Shown piece after piece: positions 46,227-56,463 of a DNA stretch of 64,000 nt. Numbering within the stretch: the stretch's first letter is position 1; every line of letters starts with the position of its first letter. The notes under the pieces are model-generated. The model saw only the letters and a list, made by a program, of their open reading frames with translations, was not told where the DNA came from and did not search any database. The translations under genes and the position numbers were made by a program. Location of the stretch: the NCBI GenBank assembly GCA_021234155.1, contig JAJEKV010000032.1, positions 8,526,736 to 8,590,735 of the forward strand, written 5' to 3'. The stretch comes from Isoetes taiwanensis (taxonomy: Eukaryota > Streptophyta > Lycopodiopsida > Isoetales > Isoetaceae).

Positions 46227-48332
46227 TGATGCTGCCACAATTTGGCAGCATAGAAGAGCAATTGACATTTCTCATTGATGGCTAACAACTTGCTGAAATA
46301 TGTGCATATAACAAGTCCACATCTTTCAAGACAATTCAAGTAACCTCAAGTTGAAGAACCAAGCAAGGACTCTCATTTGAGATATTGCAAAGAAGGATTG
46401 AAGGTCAAAATGTAGTGCAAAATCAATATAAGGAAGCTCCATGGCAAGATCAAGATTTGAAGACCCCCTAAGAAGTAAGATATTCATTCAAGTTCTTTGG
46501 CATGATTTATACCTTGAGGAACTCCTTGACTCCAATTGCCTCCTTTTACTCGCCATTATTCAAATCCAAAATGGCTTAATCTATCTCCTAGTCAAGAACA
46601 ACACACACTCCATCACACATCCATTATTCCCCTAAATTCCTATTGAAATTGGCACATTAATCGCCAATAGGGCACACTCTCTCTCTAAAAAAGTCAAAGG
46701 GGGGAAGAAAACACTCATTTCCATCACAAAGTTACTTGGGCAAAATTTGGCCTAAGCATTATCAAGATTACATACCAGAAGTGCATATGGTTATGCCACA
46801 TCATCATCCACCTCACCAAAAATGCCACCTCACCATACATGTCATCCACCATTTCGTTTTTCCATCTCACACAAGTTGTTGACTAGGAGAAAAGATTTTT
46901 GCCATGTCACCATGCCATGTCATCATCCGCCTCACCAAAAGTTGCCCCCCTCATCACACATCATATTCCTTTTTTCATCTCACAAAGTTTTGACTAAGGG
47001 AAAATTTTTGCCAAGTCACCACATGCCAAGTCACCCCATGCCATGTCACCTTTGGTTGCCTACACATACCCTATACTTATCCAAACTCAAAGATCATACC
47101 ATTTCAAAAGAAAAAATATGTGCGAGCAATTATTTTTCTATGAACCCCTTTGCCTAGGTATTATTTCATCCAATCCCCATGTGCCACGTTGCCCTGGTAT
47201 TATTTTTCGAAGAAGGCCTGTGGGATATTGTTCCTCTGCGAAAATTCTTTGACCTAAAAAGGTCAGGCCAAGATCCGACCTCTCCGGTGGATCTGACCTG
47301 ACAATCATGAGCTTGAACATCTCTTTTGTATCCTTGTGCCTCAAGAAACATAAGCCAAAACCAAACAAACCCAGATGCCAAGAATGTGTCAGAAATAAGA
47401 AAATAAAAAGGGGACGCGTTTTTGAAACAGGGGTCGGCTTCTGTGCGAAATTTTGACATCTGAGATACATCTGTGTACCAGATTGGGAAGATTTTAGCGG
47501 AGAATGGCCTGCCTTGCATGAAGTTTATTTGAATTTGATGCAAAAAACTTGATTGTTTACCTTCTTATGAATATCTTGGATTCTGTGCCCAAGACTTTGA
47601 GCTTGAGAATTGATGTTTACCTTCTATGTGATAATCAAATGAGAGAAAATCCGAACTTGGTAAGTATTATTGTCATTTAGTAGTTTGAATTCTTGTTCCT
47701 TTATGCAAAAATCCGTAAATACAGAAAATAAATGCTATCAACAGCAACTGAGGTAGTTCTTCTTTGCACCATAGGGTCTTTGTAGCAAAGCATCATCCTA
47801 AAGGTCATCAAAATATAACTTTGAAAGTCCTCTGCTTGCTCATTCTTGAATCAAGTACTGCATTAGCTGATAAACAACTTTTTTCCCACAAAAAAGCTGG
47901 AGATTGCTTTTGTGATACATATGCACTTAGCCTTCAGAGTCATTAGAAGTTAAATCTATTGTCAAAACTTAAAAAGGTGCGCTATCTCAAGATTTGTCAA
48001 AACAAGCTCTTGGGTTGGGATATTGACTTAAAATTGACTTGGTCAGTAAGTTCAATTCCATAGAGAAGTTTGACGATTCAGCAAGTAGGCTTTGGTATGC
48101 TAATCGAGCATATTGTCTAGAAGCTTTGAGGATTGGATTTGTAGAAATTCTCAAGGATTGTTTCAGAGCAAGCTTTTTGCTGTGACTGGTTTTTTCCTGT
48201 TTAGGGAAACTGATCTCTTTTGGTTCTTTGAGCATAGTATTTGCAGAATTCTCTTACAGAGTGGTTGCCTATAGCAACCTGGAGGTCCTATACCCTTGAG
48301 GTTGGGGGTTTTGTCCAGGAAAACCTTCAACA
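46227..48332 (+). repeat. 3' LTR of the gypsy element
   Basis: Direct repeat of 5,352-7,622, 2.1 kb. It begins TGATGCTGCC and ends CCTTCAACA, so TG...CA termini are kept. The first bases form a TGCTGCCA/TGGCAGCA hairpin around CAATT. It lacks the ~150-base segment present at 5,820-5,983 of the 5' copy. It is followed directly by the ACATG duplication at 48,333-48,337. Confidence 0.85.
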
Positions 48333-48337
48333 ACATG
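48333..48337. other. Right target-site duplication (ACATG) of the gypsy element
   Basis: Identical to 5,347-5,351 and directly adjacent to the terminal CA of the 3' LTR. Confidence 0.75.
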
Positions 48338-50390
48338 GAAGTTAAAGAATTGGAATCAAGGTAGGTAAAGTGATAATGGAAATTTAGCTGTGAGAGCTAT
48401 AAAAGGGATACTTTATTTTGTTATGATCTAAAGCTGCCATCAGATTTTACAACAAAATAATATCACTTTTGGGCAAATATTTTAAGTTACATGACACAAT
48501 AAATATAACTAGGCTTCACTTTCATGCATTCATCGTCTGCAACATGGCTATCGTTCCTTGTGGGGAGGGGAGGTGAAGGGGAGGAGGAGGGTGAAGGTGA
48601 GAGAGAGGGAGAGAGAGAGAGAGAGAGAGCAATTCCCATAAAGTCATGGTATCAAGTATTCCATTGTCTAGAAATAGCAATTAAATTTGATTGTCAAAAC
48701 ATGACTTTGAACTATGATTTAAGCCACTTCACCCTCCGGCCATGGAGGGCAACACTCCGTGCGCAGCACCTTGTTATAGAAGCTATATATCATTTTCATG
48801 TTATATGTTTTGCAATAGTAGAACGATCATGCTCATCCAATGTTAACAAGCCCCTACAAAATATAGTGGATCTTTGACATTTACCATAAAAAAAGCAACA
48901 TAGAAGTTGGGACGAGATTTTGTGTAGCGTGCATTCTCATGACGGCACGTGTCCAACATTTACAATGCGGAATGGAAATAGGGACGCCCATTCAGCTCAA
49001 TGGGTCATGAGCCAATAAATGCCGCTCCTCTGCAGTTCCTTCCTTTCTGCAATTTCTGGACGGTTCTTAAATGATTTGATAATGTATATTTAAGTGATTC
49101 GGAACAAATTAGGGATTTCTAAGACGTCATAGAAGTCATTCTACTCCTAAATCGCAACCCAAAAAGCTTTTCCTCCTTTCAAAGCTTAGAAAAATATATA
49201 GCGTTTCTTGCAACGGACCAGTTTAAGCCAAAACAGGGTAGGGGTTAAAAAAGTTGGGCAGTTGAGGCATTTGAGGAACCCAGAAATCCATCGCCTTCTT
49301 CGTTGATGGTGAACCTTTGTTGTCTCAACATGGCATTTTTGAAGAAAACTGTCAATTTGCATGCAAATTCACAGTATTAAAGGCCTGCATGGGGTTCATG
49401 CAATATTCAAGGCCTAGATTGACGTATAAGTGGTAAATAGCAAGACAAAAAACTAAGGGCTGCTGGTTTGGCCATGTGAAAATCCGTTAATGCAAAGTAT
49501 CCTCCCCACCTTCTATATTATAGGACTGGAAAAGGGGGCTCCCTTTCCGCAACAATGGTATGCCTGCTTTCGATTGCTGCTGGTCGCGGGGCCCCTTGCC
49601 ACTGTTGTGAAAAGAGAGCCCCCTTTGTTGTTCCCCTCCACATAATGCACTTCATTTTCATACCAAGCTATTTGACAAACCATAACATGTTACAACATTT
49701 GATTAGTACATGACTAACTTCTAACACCCCTCATGCGCTTAACTGTGGTGGGGTTGAAATTTTTATACGACACATAATGCAAGGTTATTTCCATTTGCAA
49801 TTTCCACAGCAACTACATGAGCCACATCTTTGGTAGGGTTTAAGGGCTTGATAAGTTCCTTTGAAGACCTACCTACCTACCTACCTACTATCTATCTAAA
49901 GGACCTTCTAAAGTGCCATGAAAATTGAAGTTAAAAATGATATAATTCAGAGTTTAGCCTCAAGGGCAAAGCTTCTAAAATGTGTATCAGGTTGACAAGC
50001 ATGGATTCAAAACGATGGGTTTCATTCAATGCGCTCATCCGACTTTCCATCAAATATTCGACTGCTTATATACTCTTAGTAATAACGAGCTCTCTTATGG
50101 GAAACTCACATGGAGAAATATTGCTGGGCCAGCTTAAAATTGGCTGACCCAGTGCTGAAAACTAAAATCTCAGCCCCGTTCAAGAGCTTCAGCTGTCGCG
50201 CCATCCACGACGTAGCTGAAAATAGCCCCAGCACTGAAGCAACAAGGGAAAAAAAAGCTGTCATGTGAGTGGCACATTGAGGAAGATCATATTTTGAAGA
50301 CCAGCTGACTTTGAGACAATCACCACATCGACATTGCCATGTGGGTACAGTGCATGCAACCGGCTAGTCTGATAATGACAATGGAACTGC
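48338..50390. other. Intergenic DNA upstream of PTPA with two microsatellites
   Basis: No gene recognised. A purine-rich stretch ending in a (GA)n run lies at 48,561-48,629, and a (CTAC)5 run grading into CTAT units at about 49,869-49,897. The remainder is ordinary AT-rich plant spacer and would contain any distal promoter elements of the PTPA gene. Confidence 0.5.
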
Positions 50391-50400
50391 GTATAAAGGA
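50391..50400 (+). promoter_or_regulatory. Putative TATA box of the PTPA gene
   Basis: GTATAAAGGA lies about 130 bases upstream of the proposed PTPA start codon, a plausible distance for a TATA box plus a 5' leader of about 100 bases. The open frame extends upstream of the ATG, but only from 50,435, which would leave almost no leader. Confidence 0.45.
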
Positions 50401-50530
50401 CAAATGACCTTTAAGTTTAAAAATATTCTGGAATATGCCAGAATCTTATACAACAAAATCGTATTATCCCCGAAAAGGAAAAGTATCTAAAGATTTGAAG
50501 TGGAAAATTTTGAACAGTCAGTTCAGTGCA

Positions 50531-51988
50531 ATGGAGGAGGATCTCCGTCCTAGCCCATCGGACTTGGAGCAGGATAGATACAGTACAGGGGGCGCCTTCA
50601 GCCCACCACCTGGCATGCATCCTTCTAGCAGACCTTATAATCCAAAACAGGTCAGCGCCGGATTTACTCCTGCAGCAATTGCCCCTGTTCCTCAGGCTAA
50701 ATCAATTCCTGTTGTGCGGCTTCCTCATCAATTCGTTGAACCTAGGAAACGGATTTCTAGCCCTAGGGATATCGAGAAGTTTCATCAGTCTGAGGCAAGT
50801 AATCTTTTTTTAGGTTTTGTCGTTGGGTTAGCAGAAGCAATCAAAGGGCATAAATTATCAGATGAGGCATATGTGTCCGAGAAGGTGAAGGCTTTGATTG
50901 ATGTTCTAGAGTTCATGAGTAAATGGGTTGATGATTTACCACCTAGGCTGCAATCTGCTAGGTATGGAAATCCTGCTTACAGGGACTGGCATGCTCGTCT
51001 TGAGGAACAAGGTCCAAGTTTGATAGAGGGCCTTCTTCCTGAAGAATTAAAGAATGCAGTGATCGAACTCTTTCCATATTTTGCTGATAGCTTTGGGAAT
51101 GCAACCAGAATTGACTATGGAACAGGGCATGAGGCAAACTTTGCAGCATTTTTACTGTGTTTAACCATGACTGGTTTATTGAGGCAGGACGATTATCATG
51201 CACTCGTGTCTAAAGTGTTTGTCAAATATTTAGATTTGATGAGAAAACTGCAGACAACATATTGGTTGGAACCAGCAGGATCTCATGGTGTATGGGGATT
51301 GGACGATTATCATTTCCTGCCATTCATTTTTGGGGCTTCTCAGCTTGTAGATCATAAGTACATGAAACCAAAATCAATACACAACCAGGACATATTAGAC
51401 GGTTTTTCGAAAGAGTACCTGTATCTCGGCTGTGTAGATTTTGTGAAGAAAGTGAAAAAAGGTCACTTAGCTGAACATTCTCCAATGTTAGATGATATCA
51501 GTGGCGTAGCTGCCTGGAGCAAAGTTTACACTGGAATGCTGAAAATGTACAAGGCAGAAGTATTAGAAAAAGTGCCAATTATGCAGCATTTCTTATTTGG
51601 CTCCCTTATTGCCTGGTATGTTCTTCCTCCTTAAGATGTATCATGTTGTATCTCAGACAATGTTTCCTTCTTTTCCACATAAAGGCCATCTTCCATCTGC
51701 ATTAACTTTAGCACACCAAAGTTTGATATTTCTTCTGGCCAGCACATTTTTAACAGTGTATCTTGTGCTCCCAATTCAGTAGGCTGACACCACTCTCCTC
51801 TTGTGGCATGCCTAAGAATAAATTTTGACCATACGCTAACTTGTTCAATTCCATGAGCATTTTGTCTATCTTGGAAATTGCAAAGCTTAAAAGAAGTTTG
51901 AATGCGATTCATTGACTCAAACTGATTAAGGCTCTCTTTTACCATTTTTGTGTACCTTACCATGCGTCTCCTGTTTTGCAGGGAGTAA
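50531..51988 (+). CDS. PTPA: Serine/threonine protein phosphatase 2A activator (PTPA), two exons
   Basis: The protein is a phosphotyrosyl phosphatase activator, a peptidyl-prolyl isomerase-type chaperone that activates the PP2A catalytic subunit. I prefer the ATG at 50,531 (MEEDLRPSPSDLEQ) to the in-frame ATG at 50,435. A Pro-rich N-terminus precedes the PTPA domain, recognisable by RDIEKFHQSEA, YGNPAYRDWHARLEE, DYGTGHEANFAAFL (around residues 195-208), GSHGVWGLDDYHFLPF and MKPKSIHN, ending IMQHFLFGSLI. A GTATGT donor follows 51,615; a TTTTGCAG acceptor at 51,981 would add G-GAG-TAA, ending the protein in AWE at 363 residues, close to family length. Without splicing the frame ends in YVLPP at 51,634. 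Apart from this small 3' intron the gene is uninterrupted. Confidence 0.93.
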
Positions 51989-52312
51989 TCTTGCCCAATG
52001 AAAACATTGGTGGAAATGCGACCTGTCATTTCTTGCATGCCATCTCATGTGTGAATTTGTTTAAAACACTAAAGAGCTGCGAAAGTTTGCACTAAAGGAA
52101 GGAAGGGATCATTGGTCATTATTTGATAAGAATCAAATAATATGATCAAAACTACTGTTGCCTGTGCATGTTTAATTCATTTCCATCTCTACAATTTGGG
52201 GATTATTGTGTATGAAATTCTATTTAATGTTTTACAAAAGCATATCAGCTGAAGTATGAAAGGTCTATTTGGTTGACACGAAGACTCAGCGTGTTTGTGT
52301 AAATATCACTCA

Positions 52313-52429
52313 GGAGGTGCTTGGCCCTTTGGACACTAACATATTGATATCTCAGTTAAGCATGTTGGCAGGAGGTGCTTTGGCACTTTGGACACTAACA
52401 TATTGATGTCTCAGTTAAGCATGTTGGCA
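52313..52429. repeat. 58-bp tandem duplication downstream of PTPA
   Basis: GGAGGTGCTTGGCCCTTTGG...AGCATGTTGGCA at 52,313-52,370 is followed directly by a second copy at 52,371-52,429 with three or four changes. It lies about 330 bases after the PTPA stop and looks like a recent local duplication. Confidence 0.85.
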
Positions 52430-53408
52430 ACTTTCTGAAGGAACGTTAAAAAAGAAGATTTAGCATGTGGGCCCAACATCATTATCCAGCTTAAATAAGA
52501 ACGTGATAGTTGCGTGTCATCCCGCTTACTGCAACAGAAATTGGGACAGCTAAGGCTATTTCGGAAATAACAATGGAAGAATAGTATGCAGTTACCTAGT
52601 TCCTACTTCATATGTTCCCTGTTGTTAATGTTCTAAACAAAGTGGTGCATGTAGCAAAATCATCTATCCAGGTTGAGCATATATGCCTAAACAAAATTTG
52701 TGTACTCAGTAAACTTGTTCAAATTTGTCCAATTTAACCAGAAGTAATGATATCATGGCCCATAATTTGCATAGCAAATTATAATACTCACGTTATGAGA
52801 GATGAAACAGAATACTTTAGAATTTTAGAAAGGAAGGAGGGGAAACTCTTCTTAGTTTTCACAGCTGACAGTCACAGACACGTAATATTGATGTGATCCC
52901 TGCAACTTCAAGTCATAATAAGTGACTGAGAGTGCTACAGATCAAGCAGCAAACAGCTGATCCCACCAACGCCTAGCAAGACATGCAGTCTAGAGGGGGA
53001 TGATGCAGAAGTTTTGTTTATCATTACACTGCATTAGTTAATTTTGGGTCGTCTGTCCAAAATTTGTCCTTTTTGGGAATCACCTGTCACTGGGTACAAA
53101 GATCATCTTGAAACTTCACACCTCGAATGTGAGGTTCTCAAGGGATAGTTATGAATTTAGCAAACCATTTGCATGTTCAGTAAAATACTTTCTTTGTCGC
53201 TTATTGCTCTAAGATGCCATTGAAGAATAATTTTTGTGCAATAAGTGACATATAATAGTTTGGCAACAAGGTATGCAATCTCATTTCTGCAATATATTCC
53301 TCGAGTATGTCTAATTCATTCTTGAAACAAGCCTGACTTCCATAAGCAACAAGACCTTGCCTCTCTAAAGAGGATCATTCATCGACTGCGTCTTTTTCAG
53401 TTTATCTA
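52430..53408. other. Intergenic DNA between PTPA and the PPR gene
   Basis: AT-rich spacer between the 3' ends of two convergent genes. No further gene or structured repeat seen. Confidence 0.5.
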
Positions 53409-55061
53409 TCATAGAACTCCAATTAAATCATAAGAACTTTTCCCCATCTGCCCGTAATCGAACTCAAACATATGATCTATAGTGCATTTTCCTCGTGGCA
53501 CTTTGCACATCCCAAGAAGTGAGGTCCATGTCAACAAATCGGGCTCAATTGGTATTTTATTATAAAAATCTTCAACTTGATCTATTTGCCCTGCTCTGCC
53601 TAAGAGTGAGAGCATGCATCTGTAATGCTCTGCTAGTGGTGTAACGAGATAATCTTGGAACATAGAAACAAAACAATGATAACCTTCATCAATTAAACCC
53701 CTACGGCTGTATGTCGAGAGAATACCTAACAAACTTATTTCATTTGGCTTCATGCCATTCCTTTGCATATCATTAAAAAGCTGGACAGCTTCTTCACCAC
53801 TACCGTAGCATGCATAGGCAGCAATCATTGCACTCCATGATACTTCATCCTTCTTAGACATTTCCTGGAACACTGAATGCGCATTGAAGATACTGCCACA
53901 CTTGGCATACATGTTAAGCAAGGCATTTCCCAAAACAGTGTCTGATGCCAATCCTTTTCCGACAATACACGAATGGGCAAGTGTGCCCTCTGCCAATGCT
54001 GACATGCTAGCACAAACATCAAGAACAGCAATGAATGTTACCTTATCTGGCCTCATTCCTTCATGGAACATCATTGAAAATAACTGGAGGGCTTCCTTCA
54101 AATGTTCATTCTGAGAATAAACATTAATCATGGAGGTCCATGAGACTGCAGTTCGTTCACACATCTTCTCAAATATTACTTGTGCATCTTCCAAACATTT
54201 AAATTTGCCATACATATTAATCAAAGCATTTCCTATAACAGTATCTGAATGAAGCCGTCTGGCAATGACACAACCATGAATAAGCTTACCACTTGGGTGA
54301 GTAAGCATGGCACAACCATGAAGCACATTAAGGAAAGTCACCTTATTTGGACTCGCTCCCTGAGTTTCCATTTTCCAAAAAGCCTCTAGGCCTTTTTTCG
54401 CAAGTCCATGTTCAGTATATGCTGCAATCAAAGAACTCCAAGAAACTACATTTGGCTTCTGCATCATGTTGAATGATCTCTGTGCATCATCCACACTTCC
54501 ACATTTAGCATACATGTTAATCAGAGCATTTCCAATAACCATATCCGAGTCAAATTTGGATCTCAGTATGTGGGCATGAATGAGCTTACCTTCTCCTAAT
54601 GCTTTGGGTGTGGCGCATGCATCTAATATAGTAGAGAACATGAAATGATCTGGTTGTACACCCTCAGAAAGCATCTGATGGAACAGAAGTAGTGCCTCGT
54701 TAGCATTTCCACACTGCACATATCCTGAAACTAAGGCTGTCCAAGACACTACGTTCCTGCTAGACATTTTGTCAAACACTTCTCTAGCATCTTCCACGCT
54801 TCCACACTTGGAATACATATTAACAAGGTTATTACATAGAAAAACATCATGTCCTAAATCATGGCTCTTCATATGATAATGAATAAGTTTCCCTTCTGAA
54901 AGTGCCTTCGTTTTACTGCAGACCCGTAAGAGATGTACATAAGTATTTGCATCCAATCTATAGGAATACCTTTGAAGCTGATCAACTGCTTCTGTCAATT
55001 GTTGCTTACATATCCCGGTGAGATGAAATGAGAACACTAAATCTGATCCAACAAACGACAA
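53409..55061 (-). CDS. Pentatricopeptide repeat protein, PLS-type, without E/DYW domain
   Basis: An uninterrupted 550-codon frame. From about residue 38 on it consists of 35-36-residue PPR motifs in the P-L-S arrangement: YVHLLRVCSKTKALSEGK, VFLCNNLVNMYSKCG, NVVSWTALVSGYVQCG, then repeats with IGNALINMYAKCG and VSWSSLIAAYTEHG, up to EPDLLTWTSLLGMCK near residues 505-520. PPR proteins bind organellar RNA sequence-specifically; PLS types usually act in RNA editing. The frame ends shortly after the last repeat (KVPRGKCTIDHMFEF... then stop), where most relatives continue with E and often DYW domains, so editing would need a partner, or the gene is 3'-truncated. The N-terminus is not a clear transit peptide. 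Single-exon structure is usual for the family. Confidence 0.92.
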   Translation of the reverse strand: MSFVGSDLVFSFHLTGICKQQLTEAVDQLQRYSYRLDANTYVHLLRVCSKTKALSEGKLIHYHMKSHDLGHDVFLCNNLVNMYSKCGSVEDAREVFDKMSSRNVVSWTALVSGYVQCGNANEALLLFHQMLSEGVQPDHFMFSTILDACATPKALGEGKLIHAHILRSKFDSDMVIGNALINMYAKCGSVDDAQRSFNMMQKPNVVSWSSLIAAYTEHGLAKKGLEAFWKMETQGASPNKVTFLNVLHGCAMLTHPSGKLIHGCVIARRLHSDTVIGNALINMYGKFKCLEDAQVIFEKMCERTAVSWTSMINVYSQNEHLKEALQLFSMMFHEGMRPDKVTFIAVLDVCASMSALAEGTLAHSCIVGKGLASDTVLGNALLNMYAKCGSIFNAHSVFQEMSKKDEVSWSAMIAAYACYGSGEEAVQLFNDMQRNGMKPNEISLLGILSTYSRRGLIDEGYHCFVSMFQDYLVTPLAEHYRCMLSLLGRAGQIDQVEDFYNKIPIEPDLLTWTSLLGMCKVPRGKCTIDHMFEFDYGQMGKSSYDLIGVL

Positions 55062-55760
55062 TACTTTATTTGATGTTACAGCTTAAAAAATTTACCCCAA
55101 AGAAATTTTCCTATGACTTACCATTGGTTTCAGTTCTTCGTGATCCACTTATGCAACGGACTGCCCATGGGACCCTTATTCCAATTGCTGTGGTTGCTCT
55201 TGTCATTCCTGAGTCGAGAAATCATTCTGCATGAAGTTAAGTTTGTAAGGTACGCTTCCTCCCTACAAAGTTCAAAATGTTGAAGAATGCAAGGACGCTA
55301 CACATTTTTGTTTTATTTTCGAGGAATAAGGAATTTTATTCATAAGAACGCGGCAGGAGAGTTGAGATCTTTCAGTCAAGCCATCAAATGAATCTGAGCT
55401 ACAGATTTTGTGGCTTTTATCAGCCTTCTAGGTCCAGACTATTTCGTAAGTTCAGTTTGTAGTTTCTAAGCACTAATGAATGATCAAAGTTTACTCTATT
55501 CCAAATCCAAGTCAATCTACTGCACTCTCTAAAAATTCCTCTTGAAATCACAAACAACTTACCTCTTCCTTTGATGTTGAAATCACTATGTCTACCTTAG
55601 AGACCATGTGGACTACTTGCCACTTCACCAAGGTATAGACATTCCACCAAGGGCAACACTCCATGTTCAAGTTCTGCACACTTTGGCAATGGCAGAGGAA
55701 GTGTGATTGTATCCTATAAGTATCCTATAAGCATCTATAACATGATCTGACAAAGTTATC
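55062..55760. other. Spacer upstream of the PPR gene and 3' part of the LINE remnant
   Basis: Contains the likely promoter region of the minus-strand PPR gene. Decayed frames on the minus strand (55,330-55,760) may be the C-terminal end of the LINE polyprotein but carry no motif I recognise. Confidence 0.4.
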
Positions 55761-55769
55761 TGCATGTAG

Positions 55770-56300
55770 ACATTCTACATGTAGACCTCATAGAGCAATA
55801 CCGTTTGTACCAAAATTTTAAACAAAACTTTCTTGAGTCCCCAGCTCGTTAGTGAGGTCTTGCTGCATTTTGTAACCATGTTGTACAATGCCGTCTGCCC
55901 TCCTGTGGCTCGGCGTTTAATACATTCCTTCCAACTGTTAGAAGATATGTCTACTCCAAGGTATTAATGTCTCCAATAAATGTCCCTAGTAGGTAAAAAT
56001 CGGCCTTTCCCTGGTGCCAAAGACTATGATCTTTGATTTTGCTACATTCACAACCATTTTCTTTTCACACAAAAGTTTTTCAGGCTGTACAAGTGATCTT
56101 GCAAGATCTGTTTCTTGCGGGCTACATACAACAGTAGCTAGATTATGTATGCCCCTAACTTGGTGCCTACCAGGGGTGGAGCTTTTATCCAGTCTTCTAT
56201 TTCGTCTATGAAAATTCCAAACGGAGTTGGAGACAATGGCCAGCCTTGACGCGCTCCAATAGTGCTTCTGGGTGTAAATTCTATACTGGTGTGTAGAAAG
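55770..56300 (-). pseudogene. LINE (non-LTR retrotransposon) reverse transcriptase remnant
   Basis: On the minus strand, GARQGWPLSPTPFGIFIDEI-type sequence (about 56,165-56,250) matches the conserved QGxPLSPxLF block of LINE RTs. It is followed, after a frame change, by SLVQPEKLLCEKKMVVNVAKSKIIVFG (the block after the catalytic site), and, after a further change, by YLGVDISSNSWKECIKRR and LKKVLFKILVQTVLLYE (about 55,820-55,950). The catalytic YADD block itself is not readable (the position reads IHNLATVV). The upstream ORF and endonuclease are missing, consistent with 5' truncation. Confidence 0.75.
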
Positions 56301-56463
56301 CACTGTCAGGACATGTGCTTCAAGTGCTGAACCTGCTTGATACTCCTCGGGCTTGTGACGTCCAACAGAATTCTAACAGAATCGGCCATCTACCAAGAAT
56401 AGTATATGCATCTCCGGAATGCCAGGGATCGCTGACTAGGATCTCCAAAGGCATGGGAACTCT

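Larger units (their letters stand above)
5352..48332 (+). mobile_element. Ty3/gypsy LTR retrotransposon split by a CACTA insertion
   Basis: The element is bounded by two long direct repeats (LTRs) and flanked by ACATG target duplications. Removing the 32.5-kb CACTA insertion at 8,463-40,934 and one AAG duplication leaves about 10.5 kb: LTR, gag remnant, zinc knuckles, protease, an RNase H-like domain, reverse transcriptase, degraded RNase H, integrase, a 3' repeat region and LTR. The order protease-RT-RNase H-integrase and the GPY/F-like end of integrase are Ty3/gypsy features; no chromodomain is seen. The extra RNase H recalls the plant Tat/Ogre group, but the assignment to Tat is inference. 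Stops and frameshifts show this copy is dead. No clear polypurine tract is visible before the right LTR. Confidence 0.85.

Noticed and set aside
46180-46230. Polypurine tract before the 3' LTR
   Set aside because: The bases before 46,227 are pyrimidine-rich; no convincing tract could be assigned.
56014-56211. Plus-strand 65-codon frame
   Set aside because: It is the shadow of the minus-strand LINE reverse transcriptase.
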